Source: CAZUQP01 sp964622455
GTDB lineage: Bacteria > Pseudomonadota > Gammaproteobacteria > DSM-16500
Assembly: GCA_964622455.1 (NCBI GenBank)
Contig: CAZUQP010000041.1
Span: forward strand, 1 to 5,750
DNA length: 5,750 bases
Reading direction: 5' to 3'
Of the stretch, positions 1 through 5,627 are shown piece by piece. Position numbers and translations under genes: made by a program. Numbering within the stretch: position 1 is the first letter of the stretch; every line of letters begins with the position of its first letter. The notes under the pieces are model-generated. The model worked only from the letters and a program-made list of their open reading frames with translations, ran no database searches and had not been told where the DNA came from.

Positions 1-139
1 CTGTCATGGATGACAACGGTTACTGAAAGGATTCTTGCAACCACTCCTCGTTTTGTATGCCAAGGATGGAACATTTAGCATGGATTGCTATATCTGAGTT
101 GAGCATATTAGGGCAGTTTAATAGACTGCCCATTTTTTT
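1..139 (+). ncRNA. RsmY/RsmZ-like (CsrB-type) small RNA, copy A; 5' end at or just outside the window edge
   Basis: Probably a regulatory RNA that sequesters the translational repressor CsrA/RsmA. What is seen: a row of small hairpins with GGA in the loop. These are TGTCA-TGGA-TGACA (2-15), GGTT...AACC (18-42) whose tip is GAA-AGGA-TTC (25-34), CCA-AGGA-TGG (60-69) and TAGCA-TGGAT-TGCTA (76-90). A strong intrinsic terminator follows (111-139). All five GGA triplets of this stretch sit in or beside these hairpins, in AAGGA or ATGGA context, which is the CsrA recognition pattern (A(N)GGA in a loop). Length near 139 nt fits Legionella and Pseudomonas RsmY/RsmZ. Copy B (404-539) keeps the same order of elements, with changed stems that still pair, which supports a real structured RNA. 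Its promoter would lie left of the window. No plausible reading frame explains the conservation. Assignment to the family rests on motif and structure alone. Confidence 0.72.
111..139 (+). terminator. Intrinsic terminator of small RNA copy A
   Basis: A perfect 7-bp GC-rich stem, GGGCAGT (111-117) with ACTGCCC (125-131), closes a TTAATAG loop and is followed by A and seven T (133-139). It ends RNA A. On the opposite strand no T-run follows, so it acts rightward only. Confidence 0.88.
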
Positions 140-221
140 ATAAAACTGCAATTCATTTCTCCGCTGGTAGGCGGTTTTCAAATCTCGTAATGGTCAATTT
201 ATTTTGTTTTCTTTACCCCGC

Positions 222-249
222 CGATTTGTGAGACATCTCTCACAAATCG
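222..249 (+). promoter_or_regulatory. GacA/UvrY/LetA-type upstream activating site (12-bp perfect inverted repeat)
   Basis: Positions 222-233 and 238-249 are perfect inverted complements separated by CATC. The inner 18 bp (227-244) read TGTGAG-ACATCT-CTCACA. This fits the dyad known for GacA in pseudomonads (TGTAAG-N6-CTTACA) and, as remembered, the UvrY site of E. coli csrB, which also begins TGTGAG. It lies about 160 bp upstream of the predicted start of small RNA B, a distance comparable to UvrY sites upstream of csrB. No T-run follows on either strand, so it is not an intrinsic terminator. An isolated half-site, GTGAG, follows at 251-255. Binding by a LetA/GacA homologue is inferred from the match and from the RNA gene it precedes. 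Confidence 0.7.
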
Positions 250-389
250 CGTGAGAAATGCGCACTAATATTGTCACGCAGTTTTGATTAACTTATTGAA
301 TAAAATAATTAAATTTTTTAGAGCGTGTGTTATTAGCTAAAAAAGTATCATATTTCTTTGTGACTACGGATTATTTCGCACTTTTTTGC

Positions 390-404
390 TATAGAATCCT
401 TTTT
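390..404 (+). promoter_or_regulatory. Predicted promoter -10 region and start of small RNA copy B
   Basis: TAGAAT (392-397) matches the sigma-70 -10 consensus TATAAT at five of six positions and lies seven bases before the first base of the 5' hairpin of RNA B (404). No recognisable -35 hexamer lies 16-18 bp upstream, as is usual for promoters that need an activator such as GacA/LetA. The AT-rich stretch between the activator site and the promoter (about 281-360) could be bent by IHF, but I found no clean IHF consensus there. Confidence 0.5.
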
Positions 405-539
405 AAGCTAATGAATAGCTTACGGTGATTGAAAGGATTTCTGTAACCACTCCTCGTTTTGCGTGTCCAAGGGATTGGGTCTTTTTCAAGGATGTTATTT
501 CAAGTATTGATAGGACGACTCATAGTCGTCCTTTTTTTT
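404..539 (+). ncRNA. RsmY/RsmZ-like (CsrB-type) small RNA, copy B
   Basis: Diverged tandem copy of the RNA at 1-139, about 136 nt. Order of elements: 5' hairpin TAAGCTA-ATGAA-TAGCTTA (404-422); a GGT...ACC hairpin (424-448) with GGA at its tip (435-437); an identical linker AACCACTCCTCGTTTTG (445-461); a CCAA-GGGA-TTGG hairpin (467-478); an unpaired AAGGA (488-492); a small hairpin TCAA-GTA-TTGA (500-510); then the terminator. Three GGA motifs are in accessible positions. A fourth (513-515) is buried in the terminator stem. The first loop lacks the GGA present in copy A. The likely role is CsrA/RsmA titration, perhaps with different strength or timing from copy A. It is preceded by the GacA/LetA-type site at 222-249. 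A 72-codon frame running 425-643 crosses the terminator and the end of der and is not credible as a gene. Confidence 0.75.
512..539 (+). terminator. Intrinsic terminator of small RNA copy B
   Basis: Perfect 9-bp stem, AGGACGACT (512-520) with AGTCGTCCT (524-532), loop CAT, running into eight T (532-539). It ends three bases before the stop codon of the converging der gene. Read leftward, the hairpin is not followed by T, so it would serve der poorly. Confidence 0.92.
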
Positions 540-542
540 GCC

Positions 543-1928
543 TTATTTTTTCTTCGTATGACGTCTTAATCGCAATTTCTTTTGTTTTTGCCGTGTTGTT
601 AATACATTTTTTTTGTGTCGAAAAGGATTTTCACTGCTTTTAACTTCAATGCGTACGGGCGTTCCCATCAATTTAAGGCGTGCTTGATAAGTATTAGCTA
701 AATAACGCCGATAGGCTTCAGGCAGCGCTTTGACTTGATTGCCATGGATAATGATAAGCGGCGGATTGTTACCGCCTGAGTGCGCATAGCGTAGTTTAAT
801 ACGCCGTCCTTGTACGAGGGGCGGCGCATGTTGAGTGACCGCTTCTTCTAAAATTTGAGTGAGTTTGGGCGTGGATAATTTTTTATTCGCGGAAACATAA
901 GCTTCATCCACCGAATCAAATAAATTACCGACACCTGAACCATGAAGTGCTGAGATAAAATGAATGCGTACAAATGGCACAAAATGTAAGCGTCTATCGA
1001 TGGTCGCTCGCGTTTTATCTTTTTCTTCAAGCGTCATGCCGTCCCATTTATTAATAGCGATGACAAGTGCTCTGCCGCTTTCTAAAATAAAACCCAGTAA
1101 ACGTAAATCTTGTTCAGTGACGCCTTCGCGTGCATCTATAACGAATATGACGACGTGAGTTGTTTCGATCGCTTGTAATGTTTTGACAACTGAAAATTTT
1201 TCAGTTGTTTCGAAAATTTTACCGCGCTGTCTCACCCCCGCTGTATCGATTAGCGTATATTCTTTGTTAAAACGTGTCAGCGGAATAAAAATACTATCAC
1301 GGGTTGTGCCAGGCTCATCAAATACAATAACGCGGTCTTCTCCTAGCATCCGATTAATTAATGTCGATTTGCCTACATTCGGCCGGCCAATAATGGCAAG
1401 TTTTATTCCGGTAGCATTGGGTTCTTTTTCATTGCCAATTTCTTGAATGGGTAAAAGAGTCTGTACCAGTTCTTCAATTCCTTTTCCATGTGCAGCAGAA
1501 ATAGGATAGGGTGTTCCTAAACCCAATTGAAAAAAATCGGCAATTGCAACGTTGCTATCTAATCCTTCTGTTTTATTTACCACAAGAAAAATATTTTTAT
1601 TCAAAGCACGCAATTTTTTTACGATGGAGCGATCAGCAGCAGTGAGTTCTGTGCGTCCATCGACTAAGAAAATAATTTTATCAGCCTCTAAAATAGCTTG
1701 TTCTGACTGTTCTGCCATTAACCGATCAAGATTATTTTTTTCGTGAGAGATGCCGCCGGTATCAATGATAATAAATCGGCGATCAGCAATATCTGCCTCA
1801 CCATATTGCCGATCACGCGTCATGCCGGGCATCGGCGAAACTAATGCGGCACGTCTGCGTGTGAGGCAATTAAATAACGTAGATTTACCTACGTTCGGTC
1901 GTCCGACAATGGCAATGACAGGCAGCAT
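543..1928 (-). CDS. der: Ribosome-assembly GTPase Der (EngA), two tandem G domains
   Basis: Essential GTPase that acts in late assembly of the 50S ribosomal subunit. Domain 1 has GRPNVGKST (residues 9-17), PGMTRD (34-39), DTGG (56-59), NKTE (118-121) and SAAHG (144-148). Domain 2 has GRPNVGKST (181-189), PGTTRD (206-211), DTAG (228-231), NKWD (293-296) and SAL (326-328). A KH-like domain (about 350-432, with GRRIKLRYAHSGG and IIIHGNQVKALP) and a lysine/arginine-rich tail (437-461) complete the family architecture. At 461 residues it is shorter than the roughly 490 of E. coli, mainly because the acidic linker between the two G domains is brief here (about 160-174). The first G4 motif is NKTE rather than the usual NKxD, a conservative change. 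ATG 1928 follows the bamB stop by four bases with only a weak ribosome site, so translation is probably coupled to bamB. Last gene of the leftward operon. Confidence 0.97.
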   Translation of the reverse strand: MLPVIAIVGRPNVGKSTLFNCLTRRRAALVSPMPGMTRDRQYGEADIADRRFIIIDTGGISHEKNNLDRLMAEQSEQAILEADKIIFLVDGRTELTAADRSIVKKLRALNKNIFLVVNKTEGLDSNVAIADFFQLGLGTPYPISAAHGKGIEELVQTLLPIQEIGNEKEPNATGIKLAIIGRPNVGKSTLINRMLGEDRVIVFDEPGTTRDSIFIPLTRFNKEYTLIDTAGVRQRGKIFETTEKFSVVKTLQAIETTHVVIFVIDAREGVTEQDLRLLGFILESGRALVIAINKWDGMTLEEKDKTRATIDRRLHFVPFVRIHFISALHGSGVGNLFDSVDEAYVSANKKLSTPKLTQILEEAVTQHAPPLVQGRRIKLRYAHSGGNNPPLIIIHGNQVKALPEAYRRYLANTYQARLKLMGTPVRIEVKSSENPFRHKKNVLTTRQKQKKLRLRRHTKKK

Positions 1929-1932
1929 AATT

Positions 1933-3087
1933 TCACGCTAGAGTATACGCCGCTAAACGGCCGTTTTTAGTGTAAACATAGAGAACATTGTTATCGACGA
2001 TGGGCGTTGCCAATATGCCTGAACGATTGACAAAAACACGCGCAATAAAGTGCCCGTCTTGCTTGCTCATCCAATGGAGGTAACCTTCAGCATCGCCGAC
2101 GACAATATAATTACCCATGACGATCGGGCCTGTAATGACACGTGCTGTTAATTTATCTTGCTGCCAATTGACAGTGCCGTTTCGGGTGTTAAATGCCCAG
2201 AGCCGGCTTCTGGCATCAGAGACATACACTTGGCTGTCATCGACAGCAATCCCGGTATAGGAAGAAATATCTTGTGTCCAAAAAGAGCGGCTGCTGTTTA
2301 AATCTAACGCCGCAATGCGTCCTTGATAGGTGGCTGCATAAACACGGTCACCTTTCACAACAGGATCGGCATCAATATCCACCATCCGTTGAATAGCAAA
2401 AATGCCTCGTGGTTCGGCAATCGTTTTTTCCCATTGTACACCGCCTTTTCGCAAATTTAACTTTGTCAAAGTACCATTGGCAAAACCAACAACCACCGAA
2501 TTACCACTAATCTTAGGTGCACTTCCCCCGCGCAATATTAAATTGGGTTCGGTTTGTTGATAATGCCATAAAGATTCGCCATGAAGAGCGTTATAAGCGC
2601 TGACACTGCCATCAATAGTTTTGACAACGGTGATACCCTCTTTGGTTGCTGTGGGCGCTAATATTTCGCTGGGTGTCATCGCTTTCCAGACGATTTTTCC
2701 ATCGGTTTGGTTGAGCGCAATGATTTGTCCTTTGCGTGTGCCGACATAGACTAAATGATCATCCACCGCAGTGCCGCCGGTGATCGTATTTTCTGTGTTG
2801 GTTTGCCAAATGGATTTACCGGTTATTTTGTCGTTCGCTGCAACAAAACCATTTTTGCTAGTTGTAAAAATCGTATTTCCAGCAATACTTGGGTTCAGTT
2901 TGACATAATCCCCGTTTGAACCGTGTCCTGCGTTCTTATACCAAACCGATTTGACATTTGCTTCCGGCTTAAAATCAACGAGAGGCGAGGGATGCGGAGT
3001 ATTATCTTTGTCAGTTAAAATGCTGCATGCATTTAAAGCAAGCGTACATACAGCCGCGGCAAAAAAATGTTGAGCGAGTTTTTTCAT
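1933..3087 (-). CDS. bamB: Outer-membrane assembly lipoprotein BamB (YfgL), eight-bladed propeller
   Basis: Lipoprotein of the BAM complex that binds BamA and helps fold beta-barrel proteins into the outer membrane. From ATG 3087 the product is 384 residues (E. coli about 392). It has a lipoprotein signal (MKKLAQ, then a hydrophobic core) ending in lipobox LNAC with Cys21. PQQ-type propeller strands recur near residues 80-95, 120-135, 160-175, 205-220, 256-271, 294-310, 335-350 and 376-384, with a G-x-W or similar ending. The BamA-contact residues known from E. coli (L192, L194, R195, D246, D248) appear conserved as L183, L185, R186, D237 and D239. Start choice: AGGA lies five bases before ATG 3087. 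A second ATG at 3108, seven codons upstream, overlaps the yfgM stop as ATGA but lacks its own ribosome site. I prefer 3087; 3108 stays possible. Middle gene of the operon. Confidence 0.95.
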   Translation of the reverse strand: MKKLAQHFFAAAVCTLALNACSILTDKDNTPHPSPLVDFKPEANVKSVWYKNAGHGSNGDYVKLNPSIAGNTIFTTSKNGFVAANDKITGKSIWQTNTENTITGGTAVDDHLVYVGTRKGQIIALNQTDGKIVWKAMTPSEILAPTATKEGITVVKTIDGSVSAYNALHGESLWHYQQTEPNLILRGGSAPKISGNSVVVGFANGTLTKLNLRKGGVQWEKTIAEPRGIFAIQRMVDIDADPVVKGDRVYAATYQGRIAALDLNSSRSFWTQDISSYTGIAVDDSQVYVSDARSRLWAFNTRNGTVNWQQDKLTARVITGPIVMGNYIVVGDAEGYLHWMSKQDGHFIARVFVNRSGILATPIVDNNVLYVYTKNGRLAAYTLA

Positions 3088-3104
3088 AGGATTCCTACAG
3101 ATTT

Positions 3105-3755
3105 TCATGACGATATTTTATTATTTTCGACGGCTAGATTATCATATTTCATTCGCAAAATAGGACGCGTGACTTCAGCATTGGGGATTTCTACTAATGC
3201 TAATTGATATGCATTACGTGCTGCGTTTTGATTATTTTCTGCAGCATAAGCATCCCCTCGAATTTCATCTACCAAGCCAATAAAATTTTTGTCCTCTAAT
3301 TTTTTTAATACATGTAATGCTTCATCCGGCTTTTGCTGGATCAATAAAAGGCGGGCCAAACGAACACGCGCAATTTCTCGTATGGTATGATCACTGCTGT
3401 GATCCAACACCCAATTTAATTGTTGAATGGCATCAAGATAATTTTTCTTTACTGAAGCTTCGCGCGCTAACATAAATGCTGCCATTTCAGCATAAGGGGT
3501 GCGTGGATAGTGCACCAATAATTTTTGTGCTTGTGCATGGGCGGCATCGGTATTGTGCTGGGCGCGTGAAGTTAGCATTTCATCATAAACAAGGGACGCA
3601 TGTGCTAGTATTTTATTTCGATAGCTTTGCCAATAATGCCAACCCGCTGCCGCAATAAGCGCAATGACAATGCCTGCTAAAATCGTCAATCCATATTGTT
3701 TAATCCAATTTTTTAATTGTTGGATTTGTTCTTGTTCAGTCAAATAATCAGTCAA
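3105..3755 (-). CDS. yfgM: YfgM: inner-membrane anchored periplasmic TPR protein of the Sec translocon, TTG start
   Basis: Ancillary SecYEG-translocon protein which in E. coli partners the chaperone PpiD and influences envelope stress control through RcsB. From TTG 3755 it has 216 residues (E. coli 206): a short cytoplasmic N-terminus (EQEQIQQLKNWIKQYG), one membrane segment (about 22-42, ending in GWHYWQSYR as typical for the family), then a helical TPR-like periplasmic domain with A/L-rich pairs such as YAEMAAFMLA and VRLARLLLIQQKPDEALHVL. Start choice: AAAAGGAG lies eight bases before TTG 3755. Longer reading from GTG 3812 would add 19 residues with no ribosome site and would begin at the edge of the palindromic insertion. 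First gene of the leftward operon. In E. coli hisS precedes it; here a divergent gene does. Confidence 0.92.
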   Translation of the reverse strand: MTDYLTEQEQIQQLKNWIKQYGLTILAGIVIALIAAAGWHYWQSYRNKILAHASLVYDEMLTSRAQHNTDAAHAQAQKLLVHYPRTPYAEMAAFMLAREASVKKNYLDAIQQLNWVLDHSSDHTIREIARVRLARLLLIQQKPDEALHVLKKLEDKNFIGLVDEIRGDAYAAENNQNAARNAYQLALVEIPNAEVTRPILRMKYDNLAVENNKISS

Positions 3756-3784
3756 GGCCGCTGCTCCTTTTAATAGCCGCAAAA

Positions 3785-3790
3785 AGTATA
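3785..3790 (-). promoter_or_regulatory. Predicted -10 box for the yfgM-bamB-der operon
   Basis: Leftward TATACT (3790 to 3785) matches TATAAT at five of six positions and lies about 30 bases before the TTG start of yfgM, just before its ribosome site. No good -35 box is present at 16-18 bp. The expected -35 position falls at the left edge of the inserted palindrome, so the native element may have been affected, or the promoter may rely on an activator. Confidence 0.45.
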
Positions 3791-3794
3791 GCGG

Positions 3795-3808
3795 ATTTTG
3801 TACAAAAT
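3795..3808. promoter_or_regulatory. 14-bp perfect palindrome in the yfgM promoter spacer
   Basis: ATTTTGTACAAAAT is a perfect 14-bp palindrome four bases upstream of the leftward -10 box. Position and symmetry suit a repressor or activator operator. No regulator is identified, and short AT-rich palindromes can occur by chance. Confidence 0.35.
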
Positions 3809-3811
3809 GCA

Positions 3812-3933
3812 CTAGTACTCGTTTTCTTTAATTTTGCCGGGATATTTCTATGCTCGCGTCACCCATCCCCCAGTGGGACCCCTGACGCTGCGCAGAGAAA
3901 TACCCCGGCAAAATTAAAGAAAACGAGTACTAG
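3812..3933. mobile_element. MITE-like palindromic insertion in a CTAG target (IS630-type)
   Basis: Positions 3812-3841 and 3904-3933 are perfect 30-bp inverted repeats, and the pairing continues imperfectly toward the centre: TATTTCT (3843-3849) with AGAAATA (3896-3902), and GCGTCA (3856-3861) with TGACGC (3883-3888). The outermost CTAG on each side fits insertion into a CTAG target with TA duplicated (3813-3814 and 3931-3932), the known preference of IS630. Under that reading the element itself is 116 bp (3815-3930) with 27-bp perfect termini beginning GTACTCG. It has no coding capacity, so it would be moved by a related transposase elsewhere. The centre is GC-rich, unlike its surroundings. 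It lies between two divergent promoters, so a terminator role is unlikely. A structured repeat of another origin is the alternative. Confidence 0.75.
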
Positions 3934-3952
3934 GAATTGCTGCCAATCCCTG

Positions 3953-3961
3953 TGTTATACT
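3953..3961 (+). promoter_or_regulatory. Predicted extended -10 promoter of the DUF945 gene
   Basis: TG-T-TATACT (3953-3961) is an extended -10 element, with TATACT matching five of six consensus bases. It lies 26 bases before the chosen start codon at 3988, placing transcription start near 3968. No convincing -35 is seen; the expected position abuts the right end of the palindromic insertion, and extended -10 promoters tolerate this. Confidence 0.5.
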
Positions 3962-3987
3962 GAGATTGGTCAAGGAGAATGATTGAG

Positions 3988-5562
3988 ATGGATAGAAAAC
4001 AGTATGTGATAGGATTTTGGGTCCTGCTCGTCTTAATTCTACTAGTCATGCTTCCCTGGATAGATGGATTGATCTTTAAGCGGGATTATTTTAACTTTAT
4101 TACGCTGCTGAACGCGAATAAACGGGTCAATATTAAAGTACTTGAATATCATCAAGGCTATATTGCATCAGATGCAAAAATATCTGTTTCGCCTCTCATC
4201 CATCCATCGCCTGAAAATTCTTTTTTACTAGAACAACATATCTCTCATGGCCCGTGGGTCAAAGATCATAGAAATAATCGCCGGACCTTTGCCTTGGCTT
4301 TTATTCAAAATAAAGTCCACGCACCTTCAATGGAAGCGTTGTTATTGACAAAAGATACAAGTGTTGCCGAAATGAATACATTGGTCACATTGAATGGACA
4401 TTATCTGAGTCAGATTAAAACGCCTGTGTTTGTTTTACCGATCGGTAATATCAGCTGGCAAGGCTTGACAGGCAATATGGATTTTTATGTGGTTGGTTCG
4501 CGTATTAAACAAATTACAACAGATCTGACGATAGGTGCTATTTCTGCTCATTTAGGCGAGCATTCTTTAATAACACAAGATGCCCATATGCATTATGTAC
4601 TTCAGCCGGATGTAAGAGGGCTTTTTAGCGGCTCATCGGATTTTGTGATTCCTTTAGTGACGCTCAACCAGCAAAATAATACTTTTTTCTTAAAAAATGC
4701 ACGGTTGACCAATGCGTTTCAGGTAGTTGATACGAATTTTTATCAGAACCACTTACAATTTTCTCTCGAGCAATTAAGTATTCCTGATTTTCTTATCAAC
4801 CCATCTACACTAGACATATCGTTTGATAATATCAGTGCAGAAGGATTATTACGTATCATCAAAGCAACTCATGAGATGCCGCTTGCAAACTATGAACAAT
4901 ATGGAGCGCTTGTTCCGGGTTTAATTACACTCGCAACTGTTATCAAAGAAGATGTCATGTTGAATACTTCTTACGGTAGTTTGCTTTTAAATGGCCAAAT
5001 CAATTGGCCGTTTGCAGTGAATACTTGGAATGATGTGATGCAAGGTGCTAAAGGAACATTGAATATTCGTGTTTCTGTTTCATTAGTCAATCAACTGCTT
5101 AAATGGATACCAGCGCATTCTTTAAAAGATGGCGCATCAGCTCATCAGGATAGTCTGGTTTCTCCAGAGAAAAAATTACTAGAACAAATTGATACATGGT
5201 CCACAGAAAATAAATTGGATTTAAGTGTAGGTCTTCAAATCAAGGATGTGATTCAACTGAATCTTCCTCCCGATTTATTCGCTAGAAAAATTGATCAATT
5301 TGTTCAATTAAAAGAAATTCCGGCAGATATTGCGGCGCAAATTAAAAATCAATATGCTCTTGCTAAAAAACCGCCTGTGCAAACAGCGAAATTACCGCAA
5401 CCTCCGGCCAATCCTATGCAAGAGACATGGGACCGATGGATAAAACAAGGGTTGATAAAACAAGATAAAGACAACTATGTGACTTTAATTACCTATGAGC
5501 AAGGTATGATGAAAGCCAATGGCCTGCCATTAGCTCTCCCTGTTTCGTTGCCGCCAGCCTAG
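3988..5562 (+). CDS. DUF945 / YdgA-family membrane-anchored protein
   Basis: Member of the YdgA family, envelope proteins of poorly defined function. From ATG 3988 it has 524 residues (E. coli YdgA about 502). One N-terminal membrane segment (about 6-24) follows MDRKQ, so the bulk is probably periplasmic. Family marks: the early Y-x-x-G-x-x-x-S pattern in VLEYHQGYIASDAKISV (51-67), and a C-terminal block, WIKQGLIKQDKDNY then ITYEQGMMKANGLPLALP (484-518), with the conserved NG-P. The middle is long, beta-rich and has no catalytic motif I recognise. A lysine/proline-rich stretch (KKPPVQTAKLPQPPANP) separates it from the C-terminal block. Start choice: AAGGAG (3972-3977) is ten bases before ATG 3988 but only one before ATG 3979, so 3988 is preferred; 3979 would add three residues. 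It is transcribed alone, divergently from yfgM. Family assignment is by remembered pattern. Confidence 0.85.
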   Translation: MDRKQYVIGFWVLLVLILLVMLPWIDGLIFKRDYFNFITLLNANKRVNIKVLEYHQGYIASDAKISVSPLIHPSPENSFLLEQHISHGPWVKDHRNNRRTFALAFIQNKVHAPSMEALLLTKDTSVAEMNTLVTLNGHYLSQIKTPVFVLPIGNISWQGLTGNMDFYVVGSRIKQITTDLTIGAISAHLGEHSLITQDAHMHYVLQPDVRGLFSGSSDFVIPLVTLNQQNNTFFLKNARLTNAFQVVDTNFYQNHLQFSLEQLSIPDFLINPSTLDISFDNISAEGLLRIIKATHEMPLANYEQYGALVPGLITLATVIKEDVMLNTSYGSLLLNGQINWPFAVNTWNDVMQGAKGTLNIRVSVSLVNQLLKWIPAHSLKDGASAHQDSLVSPEKKLLEQIDTWSTENKLDLSVGLQIKDVIQLNLPPDLFARKIDQFVQLKEIPADIAAQIKNQYALAKKPPVQTAKLPQPPANPMQETWDRWIKQGLIKQDKDNYVTLITYEQGMMKANGLPLALPVSLPPA

Positions 5563-5580
5563 CGGTGTTTGTAAAAATCT

Positions 5581-5627
5581 AAACTTGATCTGATGCTGAC
5601 TGTCACATTTATCATGCCAAGTTTTTG
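5581..5627 (+). terminator. Possible weak terminator after the DUF945 gene
   Basis: AAACTTG (5581-5587) can pair with CAAGTTT (5618-5624), and the right arm runs into a T-rich TTTTT (5622-5626). The stem is short and AT-rich and the loop is 30 nt with little inner pairing, so this is a weak candidate. No better terminator lies downstream of the gene. Otherwise 5563-5690 shows only a small AGGCC-AAC-GGCCT hairpin (5636-5648) without a T-run. Confidence 0.22.

Noticed and set aside
142..178. CCGC-TGGTAG-GCGG hairpin followed by TTTT (161-178), with an alternative pairing of AAAACTGC (142-149) to GCGGTTTT (171-178)
   Set aside because: Four-base stem and only four T, just after a far stronger terminator; two mutually exclusive weak folds are not convincing as a feature.
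249..279. GCGTGA / TCACGC inverted repeat beside the activator site
   Set aside because: Six-base arms 19 bases apart are easily found by chance; the second half does not fit a GacA-type dyad.
16..474. Direct repeats suggesting a CRISPR array
   Set aside because: Only two diverged copies about 406 bp apart, each part of a structured RNA with its own terminator; no regular repeat-spacer pattern.
425..643. 72-codon rightward open frame from GTG 425
   Set aside because: It runs through the small RNA hairpins and terminator, then antisense through the end of der, with no ribosome site and no protein-like composition.
848..1941. Several rightward and leftward open frames of 60-87 codons inside der
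   Set aside because: They are antisense or out-of-frame shadows of the strongly conserved der gene.
2193..2396. 67-codon rightward frame inside bamB
   Set aside because: Antisense to the BamB propeller coding region; composition (H, Q, R, C rich) is typical of a shadow frame.
3476..3658. 60-codon rightward frame inside yfgM
   Set aside because: Antisense shadow of yfgM without a ribosome site.
3812..3933. The long palindrome as a bidirectional terminator
   Set aside because: It lies upstream of two divergent genes, where no transcript should end, and neither arm is followed by a T-run outward.
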